From assembly GCA_003105225.1 (NCBI GenBank), contig PQAK01000073.1, positions 5,516 to 13,248 of the forward strand: a DNA stretch of 7,733 bases. Direction: 5' to 3'. This DNA is from Deltaproteobacteria bacterium (lineage in GTDB: Bacteria; Desulfobacterota; Deferrimicrobia; Deferrimicrobiales; Deferrimicrobiaceae). This document shows, piece by piece, positions 1 through 6,394 of this stretch (position 1 is the stretch's first letter; each line of letters begins with the position of its first letter). The notes beneath the pieces are model-generated. The model was not told where the DNA came from and ran no database searches. It worked only from the letters and a program-made list of their open reading frames with translations. A program made the translations under genes and the position numbers.

Positions 1-368
1 CCGGTTCGGCCAACACGACAGTGCGGGGTGTCGCTCCCGCCGGCCAGATCTGGGTGATCCGGGAACTTCGGGGAGACGTCCATACCGACGGGCGGATTCG
101 GATCGACGGAAGGGGACTCCTGCTGGGAGCAGGCAATAACTTTGCCGGTAACGGAAACGCAAGTGTTTTCGCCACTCTGATTTGCGAAGCCGCTGAACCC
201 TTCGTTCAACGCAGCACAGCTCCCGACGGGGTACCGCTTGAAGCGAATGGCGACTTCCGTATTGATGACGTTGTGGCTCCGGCGCCTGTGGACGGCTGCG
301 CAAGCCCGGTGCTCCTCATCCGCAATGCGGCCAACGGCGGGTGGTTTGCCGGCGGTATTTCCAGGTAG
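1..368 (+). CDS. Protein of unknown function, 3' end (5' truncated)
   Basis: The reading frame is open from the window edge (first full codon at 3) to a TAG at 366-368, giving about 121 residues of C-terminus. A GTG at 21 is in frame, but the codons before it (GSANTT) read naturally into the protein, so I treat the gene as truncated by the window rather than starting there. The visible part has the look of a secreted, beta-rich domain: VRGVAPAGQIWVIRELRGDV, then a repeated 'DGRIRIDGRGLLL' strand pattern, an acidic 'NGDFRIDDVV' segment, and a C-terminal 'CASPVLLIRN' strand followed by 'GGWFAGGISR'. Two cysteines (in LICEAAE and GCASP) could form a disulfide. The ending resembles a widespread family of uncharacterised exported bacterial proteins whose members end in a 'C-x-x-P-V-hydrophobic ... 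WFA' pattern; this is from memory and not searched. Function is unknown. A stem-loop follows it, so it is probably the last gene of its transcript. Confidence 0.72.
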   Translation, partial: GSANTTVRGVAPAGQIWVIRELRGDVHTDGRIRIDGRGLLLGAGNNFAGNGNASVFATLICEAAEPFVQRSTAPDGVPLEANGDFRIDDVVAPAPVDGCASPVLLIRNAANGGWFAGGISR

Positions 369-401
369 GAATCCATAAAAATATCAACTATTTGGTACTG
401 G

Positions 402-434
402 GAGCCCTTCCTCTTTTCCCCTGGAGGGGGGCTC
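402..434 (+). terminator. Candidate stem-loop terminator after the first gene
   Basis: GAGCCC at 402-407 pairs with GGGCTC at 429-434. The stem can be extended inward by two T-G wobbles and a C-G pair to about nine base pairs. The following bases (TTGTATT) are only weakly T-rich, so this is a poor intrinsic terminator by the classic rule. It lies between two convergent genes (ending at 368 on + and 513 on -), the place where a terminator is expected. On the minus strand no T-run follows. The remainder of the 144-base gap holds an AT-rich patch at about 375-393 and nothing else I recognise. Confidence 0.35.
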
Positions 435-512
435 TTGTATTCCGTGCCGCGCCGACCTGTCCGCAGAAATTTCCTCGGCTGGTGGAATCCGACGCCTGAG
501 GTTTCCGTCCTC

Positions 513-2192
513 CTACGGTGATTCCGTATTGGCCAGGTGTTCATAGTCGACTACCCGGTTCCTTCCGCCATTTTTCGCGGCGTACATCGCGAGATCGGCA
601 TGCCGGACCACATCGTCGATCATGTCCCCCTCCCGATACCCGGCGATGCCTATGGAGACCGTGATCGACACCGGTTGGCCGTCCGGAGGCATGGGAAACC
701 GGCTGGAGGCGATGAATCGGCGGAGCCGCTCGGCGGGAACCATCGCCTCGAGACCTGCGGTTTCCGGAAGGAGAACGACGAACTCCTCTCCGCCGAACCG
801 GAAGGCGGAATCCATCTGCCGGAGCGTCATCCTCATCTTATCGGCAAACCCCGCAAGCAACAGGTCTCCCCCCGCATGGCCGTACCTGTCATTGAACTGC
901 TTGAAGTGGTCGATGTCGATCAGCAGGACCGAGAACGGGATCTTTTTCCTGGCGGCACGGTCCAGTTCCTTCTGCAGGATCGGATAGAGCTGCCGCCGGT
1001 TGAACAGGCGGGTCAGGCTGTCGGTGTTCGCCAGGACCTGCAGATCCTCCTCGTACGCCTTGATCTGCGACACGTCCCGCATGATGGCGGTAAAAAATCT
1101 TTTCCCGTCGCTGATGTTTTCGGAGACCGAGATGTGGAAGGGGATCTTCTTGCCGGATCTCGACACGGCGGAGGATTCCACGAACTTCTCCGTCTCCGGG
1201 CATGAGGCGTACCTGGCGAGAACCTCCCACGTCCCTTCCTGGCCCGATCCAAGGATCCGCCGGAAGTCGATCCCGACGATCTCGTGCCCCGGATACTCGA
1301 AGACTTCCTTGGCCGCCCGGTTCGCCATGATGACGAGCCCGTTCTCATCGATGCTGAGGATGGCGTCACTGGCCGTCTCGAACAGCGTCCGGAATTTTGC
1401 CTCCGACTCCGCCAGGTGGTTCTGCAGGGCCAACCGTCCGGTGATGTCGTGGAAGAACCCGATCGTTCCGATCTCCCGCCCGTTTTCGTGAAGCAGCGCG
1501 CAGGAAAGCCGGATGGGGATCAACCTCCCCGTGGAGGACATGATTTTCGTCTCGAAATCCTGAAGCCGGCCGCGGCCGCCGAATCCCTCGGAGTAGATGA
1601 ATTCCTTGACTTCCCTCGCCCCGCCCGGCGGGTAGAGTGCGGCGGCGTTTATTTTCCCGATCGCCTCCGCGGCCGTATACCCGTAGATCTTCTCCGCTCC
1701 CTTGTTGAAGAGGAACAGCTTTCCCGCCGGGTCGCTCCCGATGATCCCGTCCGGACAGTTCTTCAGGATATTATCGAGGAGATCCGATTTCCTCTTGATC
1801 TCATCCTGCAACCGTTCCTGCTCGGTGATATCTTCGGAGATTTCCACAACGCGCCGGATGGTTCCATCGGATTCCCGGACCGGATACGCCGCAAGACGAA
1901 TTTTCCGGGATTCCCCGGATATGCCCTTGTGAACGTGCACGCACTTGACGACGCTGCCCGTTTCCGCCGCCTGGCGGACCGGACATTCCTCTCCGGACTT
2001 GTGACACGGTTTTTCGATCCTGTGCGTTATCTCGTAACAGCGTTTTTTCCGGCTTTCTCCAATGGGAACACCATAGGTTTCCACGAAAGACTGATTGGCA
2101 TGGAGGATCTCGTAATTTTCCGCATCCACAATCACGATATTTTCCCGAATATTATCGAGAATCACAGAGAGAAATCCGGAATCTTTCTCCAT
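513..2192 (-). CDS. PAS-PAS-PAS-GGDEF diguanylate cyclase
   Basis: This predicted cytoplasmic signalling enzyme makes cyclic di-GMP from two GTP. Numbered from the ATG at 2192 (559 residues), three PAS domains lie at about 4-125, 138-255 and 262-380, each ending in a PAC-like 'DIT/DVS' segment. A short helical linker then leads to a GGDEF domain at about 388-552. The catalytic motif is GGEEF (467-471, bases 780-794). Metal-binding Asp426 sits in LLIDIDHF, and Asp443 is in GHAGGD. An RQMD I-site (458-461) lies exactly five residues before the active site, so product feedback inhibition is expected. The first PAS carries a three-cysteine cluster (C52, C63, C70: CYEITH...PC...EEC) that could bind a metal or cofactor. 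No signal peptide or membrane span is seen, so sensing should be intracellular. I chose the start at 2192 because GAGGGGG sits just upstream with suitable spacing; an in-frame ATG at 2231 would add 13 residues and has a weaker site. It is divergent from the hybrid kinase. The ligand is unknown. Confidence 0.93.
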   Translation of the reverse strand: MEKDSGFLSVILDNIRENIVIVDAENYEILHANQSFVETYGVPIGESRKKRCYEITHRIEKPCHKSGEECPVRQAAETGSVVKCVHVHKGISGESRKIRLAAYPVRESDGTIRRVVEISEDITEQERLQDEIKRKSDLLDNILKNCPDGIIGSDPAGKLFLFNKGAEKIYGYTAAEAIGKINAAALYPPGGAREVKEFIYSEGFGGRGRLQDFETKIMSSTGRLIPIRLSCALLHENGREIGTIGFFHDITGRLALQNHLAESEAKFRTLFETASDAILSIDENGLVIMANRAAKEVFEYPGHEIVGIDFRRILGSGQEGTWEVLARYASCPETEKFVESSAVSRSGKKIPFHISVSENISDGKRFFTAIMRDVSQIKAYEEDLQVLANTDSLTRLFNRRQLYPILQKELDRAARKKIPFSVLLIDIDHFKQFNDRYGHAGGDLLLAGFADKMRMTLRQMDSAFRFGGEEFVVLLPETAGLEAMVPAERLRRFIASSRFPMPPDGQPVSITVSIGIAGYREGDMIDDVVRHADLAMYAAKNGGRNRVVDYEHLANTESP

Positions 2193-2417
2193 TGCCCCCT
2201 CGCTGAATAATACCGATACGGGCCGCAGCATGCCCCATGGTACCTTTCGGAACGGGTAGTAATAAACTTTACGGATTCTCGTGCAGACGATGTAGATCCC
2301 GACAGATTTAAAACTGAATCTTAATCAATTTTGTGTTAAATTTTTCCTCGATTTCATGCGAAATAAACGGAAAGTTGCCGTTGGAGGGTACCACTCTCCT
2401 TCACCAGGAAGGCAAGG

Positions 2418-2492
2418 ATGGGACGGTATATCGTGAATGAAGAATTGTTATCGAGATTTCGATTCATCGATGACGAACGCACGGTTGCATGA
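2418..2492 (+). CDS. Possible 24-residue small ORF (uncertain)
   Basis: An ATG at 2418 opens a 24-codon frame ending in TGA at 2490-2492, with peptide beginning MGRYIVNEELLSRFRF and rich in charged residues. AGGAAGG at 2406-2412 lies five bases before the ATG, a better ribosome binding site than chance usually gives. The peptide resembles nothing I can name. It could be a leader peptide, a remnant of a decayed gene, or coincidence. The palindromes at 2450-2473 lie inside it, which argues that the DNA may be regulatory instead. It is on the same strand as the hybrid kinase and ends before that gene's likely -10 box. Confidence 0.15.
   Translation: MGRYIVNEELLSRFRFIDDERTVA
2450..2473. promoter_or_regulatory. 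Paired small palindromes upstream of the kinase promoter
   Basis: Two adjacent inverted repeats are visible: ATCGA-GATT-TCGAT at 2450-2463 and the perfect 10-base palindrome TCATCGATGA at 2464-2473. They share the ATCGA/TCGAT element and sit about 50 bases upstream of the candidate -10 hexamer at 2523. This is the usual distance for an activator site. The divergent gene arrangement makes regulator binding here plausible. No specific regulator is recognised, and short palindromes of this size arise by chance. Confidence 0.25.
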
Positions 2493-2498
2493 ATTTTT

Positions 2499-2528
2499 TT
2501 GGGTCGAAGGGGAATATTGTTTTATAAT
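2499..2528 (+). promoter_or_regulatory. Candidate sigma-70-type promoter for the hybrid kinase
   Basis: A perfect -10 hexamer TATAAT lies at 2523-2528. The best -35 match at acceptable distance is TTGGGT at 2499-2504 with an 18-base spacer, only three of six consensus positions, so an activator may be needed. The surrounding DNA (about 2490-2580) is strongly AT-rich compared with the flanking genes. The predicted transcript would have a leader of roughly 115 bases before the kinase ATG at 2649. An alternative reading is TTGTTT at 2518 with TATATC at 2543, spacer 19. No convincing promoter was found for the divergent cyclase, although its upstream AT-rich tract at about 2305-2350 is a likely place. 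Confidence 0.35.
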
Positions 2529-2648
2529 ATGAAAATATCGGGTATATCACACTGTAATTATATGGTTTTAAATGAAAAATGACTGTATTGGGGTACAGTG
2601 GATCGGTCCGTAGGATATCGGGCATTTAAGGCATCCGGGAGATCGACG

Positions 2649-5483
2649 ATGAAACACAATATTGCGGATCTCCTGAACATCCCTTTGCTGCAGTCGGTTC
2701 TGGACACGCTCTACGAATCGTCGAAAATTCCCTCGGCCATCATCGACAACGACGGGAAGATCCACACCGGTTCCGGCTGGCAGGACATCTGCACGAAATT
2801 CCATCGCGTCCACCCCGTGGCCGAGAAGCGGTGCATCGAGAGCGACCTCTACATCAGCCGGCACGTCCAGGAGGCCAATCCCTCGATCATCTATAAATGT
2901 CCCCACGGCCTTGTGGATGCCGCAACGCCGATCCTCATCGAGGGCGAACACCTGGGGAATGTATTCACGGGACAGCTGTTCCTCGAGGAGCCGGACCTGG
3001 ATTTCTTCCGCTCCCAGGCGAGGCGGTACGGCTTCGATGTAGACCAGTACCTCGCTGCGGTAGCGGCGGTTCCGATCATCCCGGAGAAGGTCCTGCGGAA
3101 AAACCTGGCCTTCATCGCCCAGCTCACGGGAATGCTGGCAGAGGTGGGACTGAGGCATAAGAAGGAGATCCGGGTCGAACAGACGATTCGGGAGAGCGAA
3201 GACCGTTATCGGGACCTTGTAGAGCACAGCCAGGACCTCATCTGCACGCACGATCTGGAGGGGCGCATCCTCTCCGTCAATCCCTCGGCGGAGAAAGTCC
3301 TGGGCTATACGCAGGAGGAGCTTCTGCGGATGAATTTCCGGGAGATCCTCGCGCCGGAAGTACGGCATCTGACCGGGGATTATCTGGAAGAGATCCGGAC
3401 GCACGGCACCTCGAGCGGCCTGATGCTGGCGATGACGCGCAATGGAGAACAGCGCATCTGGGAGTACAAGAACACGTTGCGTACGGATGGAGTATCCGCA
3501 CCGATCGTCCGCGGGATGGCGCAGGATGTCACGGAGCGCAAACGGGTCGAGATGGAGTTGCGAACCAGTGAAAAACGGTATCGCTCGCTGTTCGAAAACA
3601 TGGTCGAAGGATATGCCTATTGCCGGATGCTGTATGACGGCGAGCGGCCGGTGGACTTCATCTATATCAATGTCAACGAGGCGTTCGGGACGTTGACCGG
3701 GTTGAAAGACGTCGTCGGGAAAAAAGTTTCCGAAGTCATCCCGGGGATCCGGGAAAACGATCCGCAGCTGTTCGAGATTTATGGCAGGGTGGCGTTGACC
3801 GGCAAACCCGAGAGATTCGAGAACTATGTGGAAGGTTTGGACCACTGGTTTTCCGTCTCCGTCTATTCTCCGAAAAGAGAGTACTTCGTTGCAGTGTTTG
3901 ACGTTATCACCGAGCGCAAGCGGGCCGAAGAGACCGCCCGGAGAGAGACCTCCTTGCGGAACGTCCTTCTGGACCATCTGCCCTGCATCGCAATGGTCCT
4001 GAAAAAGCAGAGCCGTGAGATCGTGGCTTGCAACGAGATCGCAATGGAATATGGTGCGGTTGTCGGCAAGACCTGTCATGGCACCCTTGCTTCGTCGGGC
4101 AGTTCCTGCCCGTTCTGCATGGCCCCGGATCTCTGGGAGACCGGTGAAAATAAATCCATGGAAGTCGAGCACCTGGGAAAATTCTGGAGAGGGTACTGGG
4201 TGCCGTTTTCGGATGATCTTTACGTGCACTACATTTTCGAGATTACCGAACAGAAGAAGATCGAAAAGGAGAAGGAAAAGCTGCAGGGCCAGCTTCACCA
4301 AGCCATGAAGATGGAGGCTGTGGGGCGGCTCGCGGGAGGGGTCGCGCATGATTTCAACAACCTCTTGACGGCCATCATCGGCAACATTTCCCTGGCGCTT
4401 ACGAAACTCTCCCGTACGGATCCGGCGGCGGGCATGCTTGCCGAGGCGAATAAAGCCGCCGAAAGGGCGGCCACGTTGACCCAGCAGTTGCTTGCCTTCT
4501 CGCGTCAACAGATCATCGAGCCGAAGGTTCTGAACCTCAACGAGCTGATCGCGGACGTGCACGGGATGCTGATCAGCCTGATCCGGGAGGATATCGACAT
4601 ACGGATCCTGCCCGGCAGGGAGTTGAGATCCGTGAAGATCGATCCGGGCCAGTTCGGGCAGATCATCGTCAACCTCGTGGTGAATGCCCGCGATGCGATG
4701 CCGGACGGCGGGAACATTCTCATCGAGACCTCGAATGTCGACCTCGACGAGGGCTACCGCAAGGGACATCCGTATGTCAAACCGGGCCAATTCGTCATGC
4801 TCGCGGTGAGCGATACCGGGCATGGGATGAGCAAGGAGGTCCGGGCGCATATTTTCGAGCCGTTTTTCACCACGAAATCATTGGGAAGCGGAACGGGGCT
4901 CGGGCTGGCGACCACGTACGGCCTGGTGAAGCAGGCGGGCGGCACGATCGAGGTGTACTCCGAAGTCGGGATGGGAACGACCTTCAAAATCTACCTGCCG
5001 CGGGATAAAGGCCCCGCGTCGATATTGGCCAGAGAGGAACCCTCCAAGGGGATGCTTCACGGCAGCGAGACGGTGCTGGTCGTGGAGGACGAGGAGACGG
5101 TACGGGATCTGTGCACCATGGTGCTCGAGAAGTTGGGATACGACGTATTGCAAGCCTCCAACGGCAAGGAGGCGCTCGCCGTATCCATGGGCACCGACGG
5201 GCGGATCGATCTTCTCATGACGGACGTGGTGATGCCGGGGATGAACGGAGGGGAACTGGCGACACAGCTGGTCCTGCATCGCCCGGAGATGAAGGTGCTC
5301 TTCACATCGGGGTACACCGAAAACGTCATCGCGCACCACGGCGTGATGGACAATGAGGTATCCTTCCTCGGCAAACCGTATTCTCCTTCCGCCCTGGCAA
5401 GGAAGGTCCGGGAGGTGCTGGACAGGGTGGAGGCGCCGGATGGTCCCGTCCGGTCGTCGCCCCTCGGAGACGGTATCCCCTGA
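2649..5483 (+). CDS. PocR-PAS-PAS-PAS hybrid sensor histidine kinase with receiver domain
   Basis: A 944-residue soluble hybrid kinase. From the ATG at 2649, residues about 8-166 form a PocR-type sensory domain (DLLNIPLLQSVLDTLYESS..., with Cys48, Cys62 and Cys84 in DICTKFH, KRCIES and KCPHGLVDAATPI). PAS domains follow at about 181-299, 308-426 and 430-538. The third PAS holds C476, C487 and C490 (CHG...CPFC). The HisKA dimerisation domain (about 554-623) has phosphoacceptor His567 in GGVAHDFNN. The HATPase domain (about 665-786) has an N-box VNLVVNARDAMPDGG, a G1 DTGHGM and a G2 GTGLGLATTYG. The receiver (about 807-924) has the acidic pair E813/D814, phosphoacceptor Asp859 in TDVVMPGMNG, Thr886 and Lys909. 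Both kinase and receiver look catalytically intact, with no Hpt or DNA-binding output domain, so a separate partner is expected. I chose ATG 2649 because GGGAG (2637-2641) precedes it by seven bases and family members begin at this point; an in-frame GTG at 2598 would add 17 residues. No membrane spans are seen. In the founding PocR family, the domain senses small organic ligands such as propanediol; the ligand here is unknown. Confidence 0.94.
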   Translation: MKHNIADLLNIPLLQSVLDTLYESSKIPSAIIDNDGKIHTGSGWQDICTKFHRVHPVAEKRCIESDLYISRHVQEANPSIIYKCPHGLVDAATPILIEGEHLGNVFTGQLFLEEPDLDFFRSQARRYGFDVDQYLAAVAAVPIIPEKVLRKNLAFIAQLTGMLAEVGLRHKKEIRVEQTIRESEDRYRDLVEHSQDLICTHDLEGRILSVNPSAEKVLGYTQEELLRMNFREILAPEVRHLTGDYLEEIRTHGTSSGLMLAMTRNGEQRIWEYKNTLRTDGVSAPIVRGMAQDVTERKRVEMELRTSEKRYRSLFENMVEGYAYCRMLYDGERPVDFIYINVNEAFGTLTGLKDVVGKKVSEVIPGIRENDPQLFEIYGRVALTGKPERFENYVEGLDHWFSVSVYSPKREYFVAVFDVITERKRAEETARRETSLRNVLLDHLPCIAMVLKKQSREIVACNEIAMEYGAVVGKTCHGTLASSGSSCPFCMAPDLWETGENKSMEVEHLGKFWRGYWVPFSDDLYVHYIFEITEQKKIEKEKEKLQGQLHQAMKMEAVGRLAGGVAHDFNNLLTAIIGNISLALTKLSRTDPAAGMLAEANKAAERAATLTQQLLAFSRQQIIEPKVLNLNELIADVHGMLISLIREDIDIRILPGRELRSVKIDPGQFGQIIVNLVVNARDAMPDGGNILIETSNVDLDEGYRKGHPYVKPGQFVMLAVSDTGHGMSKEVRAHIFEPFFTTKSLGSGTGLGLATTYGLVKQAGGTIEVYSEVGMGTTFKIYLPRDKGPASILAREEPSKGMLHGSETVLVVEDEETVRDLCTMVLEKLGYDVLQASNGKEALAVSMGTDGRIDLLMTDVVMPGMNGGELATQLVLHRPEMKVLFTSGYTENVIAHHGVMDNEVSFLGKPYSPSALARKVREVLDRVEAPDGPVRSSPLGDGIP

Positions 5484-5488
5484 ATTCC

Positions 5489-5500
5489 GGATCGCGATCC
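5489..5500. repeat. Perfect 12-base palindrome after the kinase gene
   Basis: GGATCGCGATCC at 5489-5500 is a perfect inverted repeat with no loop, starting six bases after the kinase stop codon. A loopless palindrome suits a dimeric DNA-binding protein better than an RNA hairpin, and no T-run follows, so it is not a terminator. The rest of the 114-base gap before the next gene has a small GGCAT-CAC-ATGCC hairpin at 5550-5562 and no clear promoter. Read-through from the kinase gene into the small exported-protein gene is therefore possible. Confidence 0.25.
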
Positions 5501-5597
5501 TGTTCGTTTCCCGCCATGGAACATTTTCGACGCGCCGGCAATCTTACAGGGCATCACATGCCGACCATGTCGTTCCGCCTGGAGGGGAGAAGGTGCC

Positions 5598-6113
5598 ATG
5601 GGGATGAAAAGGTTCGTCGTATGGGTCGCCGCCTGTTCGGTCCTCGCGCTGCCGGCGGTTTCGTCGACCGCGGAGATGGACCATGGAGGGATGCACGGAA
5701 TGTCGCATGACCACGCGGACAGGAAGGCGGGGGAGACGATTTTCTCCGGCGAGATCGGTCCCTGGAAGGGGGAAGCGCGCCTGATCGACAAGCAGGTATA
5801 CATGGAACAGTCGGGGGTGTCTGCGAAGATCGCCGCCCGGTTCGCCGGAGAGCGCCACCTGATGATGTTCCTCACCGACCCGAAGACCGGGAACCCCGTC
5901 TCCGTGACGGCGGGGAAGGTGGTCATCACGGGTCCGGACGAGGCCTCCTCCTCGAAGGTCACCCTCGTCGTGATGGGGGGGCACATCGGCGCGGACGTCA
6001 ATCTTCCCAAGCCCGGGACGTACACCTTTACCGCGGAGATCGAGTCCGGCGGCAAGAAGGAGAGCGCCGTCTTTTCCCACTCTCTGAATCAGGCGATACC
6101 GGCCCCCAAGTAG
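5598..6113 (+). CDS. Exported small protein with His/Met-rich N-terminus (YtkA/FixH-like beta domain suspected)
   Basis: A 171-residue protein that I cannot assign to a named gene. The N-terminus is a typical Sec signal peptide: MGMKR, a hydrophobic core through residue 20, and probable cleavage near SSTA (about residue 25). The mature protein opens with a histidine/methionine-rich stretch (M27, H29, M32, H33, M35, H37, H39), a pattern typical of periplasmic copper or other soft-metal binding. The rest (about 46-165) alternates short beta-strands, including KVTLVVMGGHIGADVNLPKP and TYTFTAEIESGG. This is consistent with an immunoglobulin-like fold of the kind seen in YtkA/FixH-type proteins and periplasmic metal-handling proteins. 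A Cys at 13 falls in a lipobox-like VAAC, but the hydrophobic stretch before it is too short for a convincing lipoprotein. GGAG (5581) and GAGAAGG (5587-5593) precede the start; an alternative ATG at 5604 is equally possible. It follows the kinase gene by 114 bases on the same strand, so the kinase may control it, but this is only proximity. Confidence 0.85.
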   Translation: MGMKRFVVWVAACSVLALPAVSSTAEMDHGGMHGMSHDHADRKAGETIFSGEIGPWKGEARLIDKQVYMEQSGVSAKIAARFAGERHLMMFLTDPKTGNPVSVTAGKVVITGPDEASSSKVTLVVMGGHIGADVNLPKPGTYTFTAEIESGGKKESAVFSHSLNQAIPAPK

Positions 6114-6134
6114 GGGGGGACTGCGCGTATCCAA

Positions 6135-6179
6135 CCGGCTTTTCCGGGTGGAATGGGGGGCAGCCGGCCGAAGGGGCTG
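6135..6179 (+). terminator. Overlapping stem-loops after the exported-protein gene, possible terminator
   Basis: CCGGCT at 6135-6140 can pair with AGCCGG at 6162-6167. Alternatively CAGCC at 6161-6165 can pair with GGCTG at 6175-6179. The two hairpins are mutually exclusive because they share bases 6162-6165. Neither is followed by a T-run, so intrinsic termination is doubtful; a Rho-dependent end or simple GC-rich structure is as likely. The position, just after the stop codon and just before a promoter candidate at 6189, fits an end-of-transcript role. Confidence 0.25.
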
Positions 6180-6188
6180 TCCCGGAAC

Positions 6189-6217
6189 TTGCATCGCCTT
6201 TCCCTCATTTATATACT
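6189..6217 (+). promoter_or_regulatory. Candidate sigma-70-type promoter for the mla operon
   Basis: TTGCAT (6189-6194) and TATACT (6212-6217) are separated by exactly 17 bases. The -10 matches consensus at five of six positions and the -35 at three of six, led by the TTG. It lies in the AT-richest part of an otherwise GC-rich gap. Transcription would start near 6224 and leave an untranslated leader of about 250 bases before the permease ATG at 6478. No better candidate is seen closer to the gene. Confidence 0.45.
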
Positions 6218-6291
6218 GCATCCAAGAGAGAGACCGCAAAAGGGCCTCTGAAAGCATCATTTCTCATTAACACAACCGGATGGGAGTGCTG

Positions 6292-6343
6292 GGGAACCGG
6301 ATGCCGGAAACTCCGTCCTTCGACAGAGTGCCATCCGGCTCCT
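6292..6343 (+). repeat. Imperfect 52-base hairpin
   Basis: The outer arm GGGA (6292-6295) pairs with TCCT (6340-6343, one G-T wobble). After one A-C mismatch, CCGGATG (6297-6303) pairs with CATCCGG (6332-6338). An internal loop follows, then ACTC (6310-6313) with GAGT (6326-6329), a C-A mismatch, and GTC with GAC closing a CTTC tetraloop at 6318-6321. About 18 pairs in all. No T-run follows on either strand, so it is unlikely to be a terminator. It may be a leader-RNA element or a REP-like intergenic repeat. Confidence 0.45.
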
Positions 6344-6375
6344 GGTACCCGATTCCCAAGCGCATCGTAAATCCT

Positions 6376-6394
6376 TTCGGAAATATTTCCCGAA
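6376..6394. promoter_or_regulatory. Near-palindrome, possible operator
   Basis: TTCGG at 6376-6380 is mirrored by CCGAA at 6390-6394, enclosing an AT-rich centre. The inner GGAAATATTTCC (6379-6390) is a perfect 12-base palindrome, with one extra C on the right side before the outer arms continue. Such a symmetric, AT-centred site suits a dimeric repressor or activator. It lies downstream of the candidate promoter and about 85 bases before the permease start. The binding protein is unknown. Confidence 0.28.

Noticed and set aside
206..544. A 112-codon minus-strand frame downstream of the cyclase
   Set aside because: It overlaps the cyclase end and is antisense to the first gene for most of its length; the translation has no recognisable feature.
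1284..2210. A 308-codon open frame on the plus strand opposite the cyclase PAS domains
   Set aside because: It is antisense to well-formed PAS domains, shows no domain of its own, and has no convincing ribosome binding site. Shadow frame. The same applies to the 537-1205 frame.
2461..2500. A sigma-54 promoter around TTGCA at 2485-2489
   Set aside because: The required GG about ten bases upstream of the GC is missing (GA at 2475-2476).
2529..2582. A 17-codon frame starting ATGAAAATA just after the TATAAT box
   Set aside because: It has no ribosome binding site at usable distance and would begin at or before the expected transcription start.
2232..2648. A c-di-GMP (GEMM) riboswitch between the cyclase and kinase
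   Set aside because: I looked on both strands for the conserved GEMM core and its paired helices because of the GGDEF neighbour, and found no match.
2568..4850. A 760-codon open frame on the minus strand opposite the hybrid kinase
   Set aside because: It lies fully antisense to a gene with clear PocR, PAS and HisKA motifs. Its protein is rich in His, Arg, Asp and Pro without recognisable domains, which is the usual mirror effect of GC-biased third codon positions.
5628..5639. Lipoprotein signal (VAAC) in the small exported protein
   Set aside because: Only about five hydrophobic residues precede the Cys, and the hydrophobic core continues past it, so an ordinary Sec signal peptide fits better.
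5057..6055. A 332-codon minus-strand frame crossing the receiver domain, the gap and the exported-protein gene
   Set aside because: It overlaps two supported plus-strand genes, and its translation is low-complexity Ser/Pro/Arg-rich with no motif. The 5544-6260 minus frame is rejected for the same reason.
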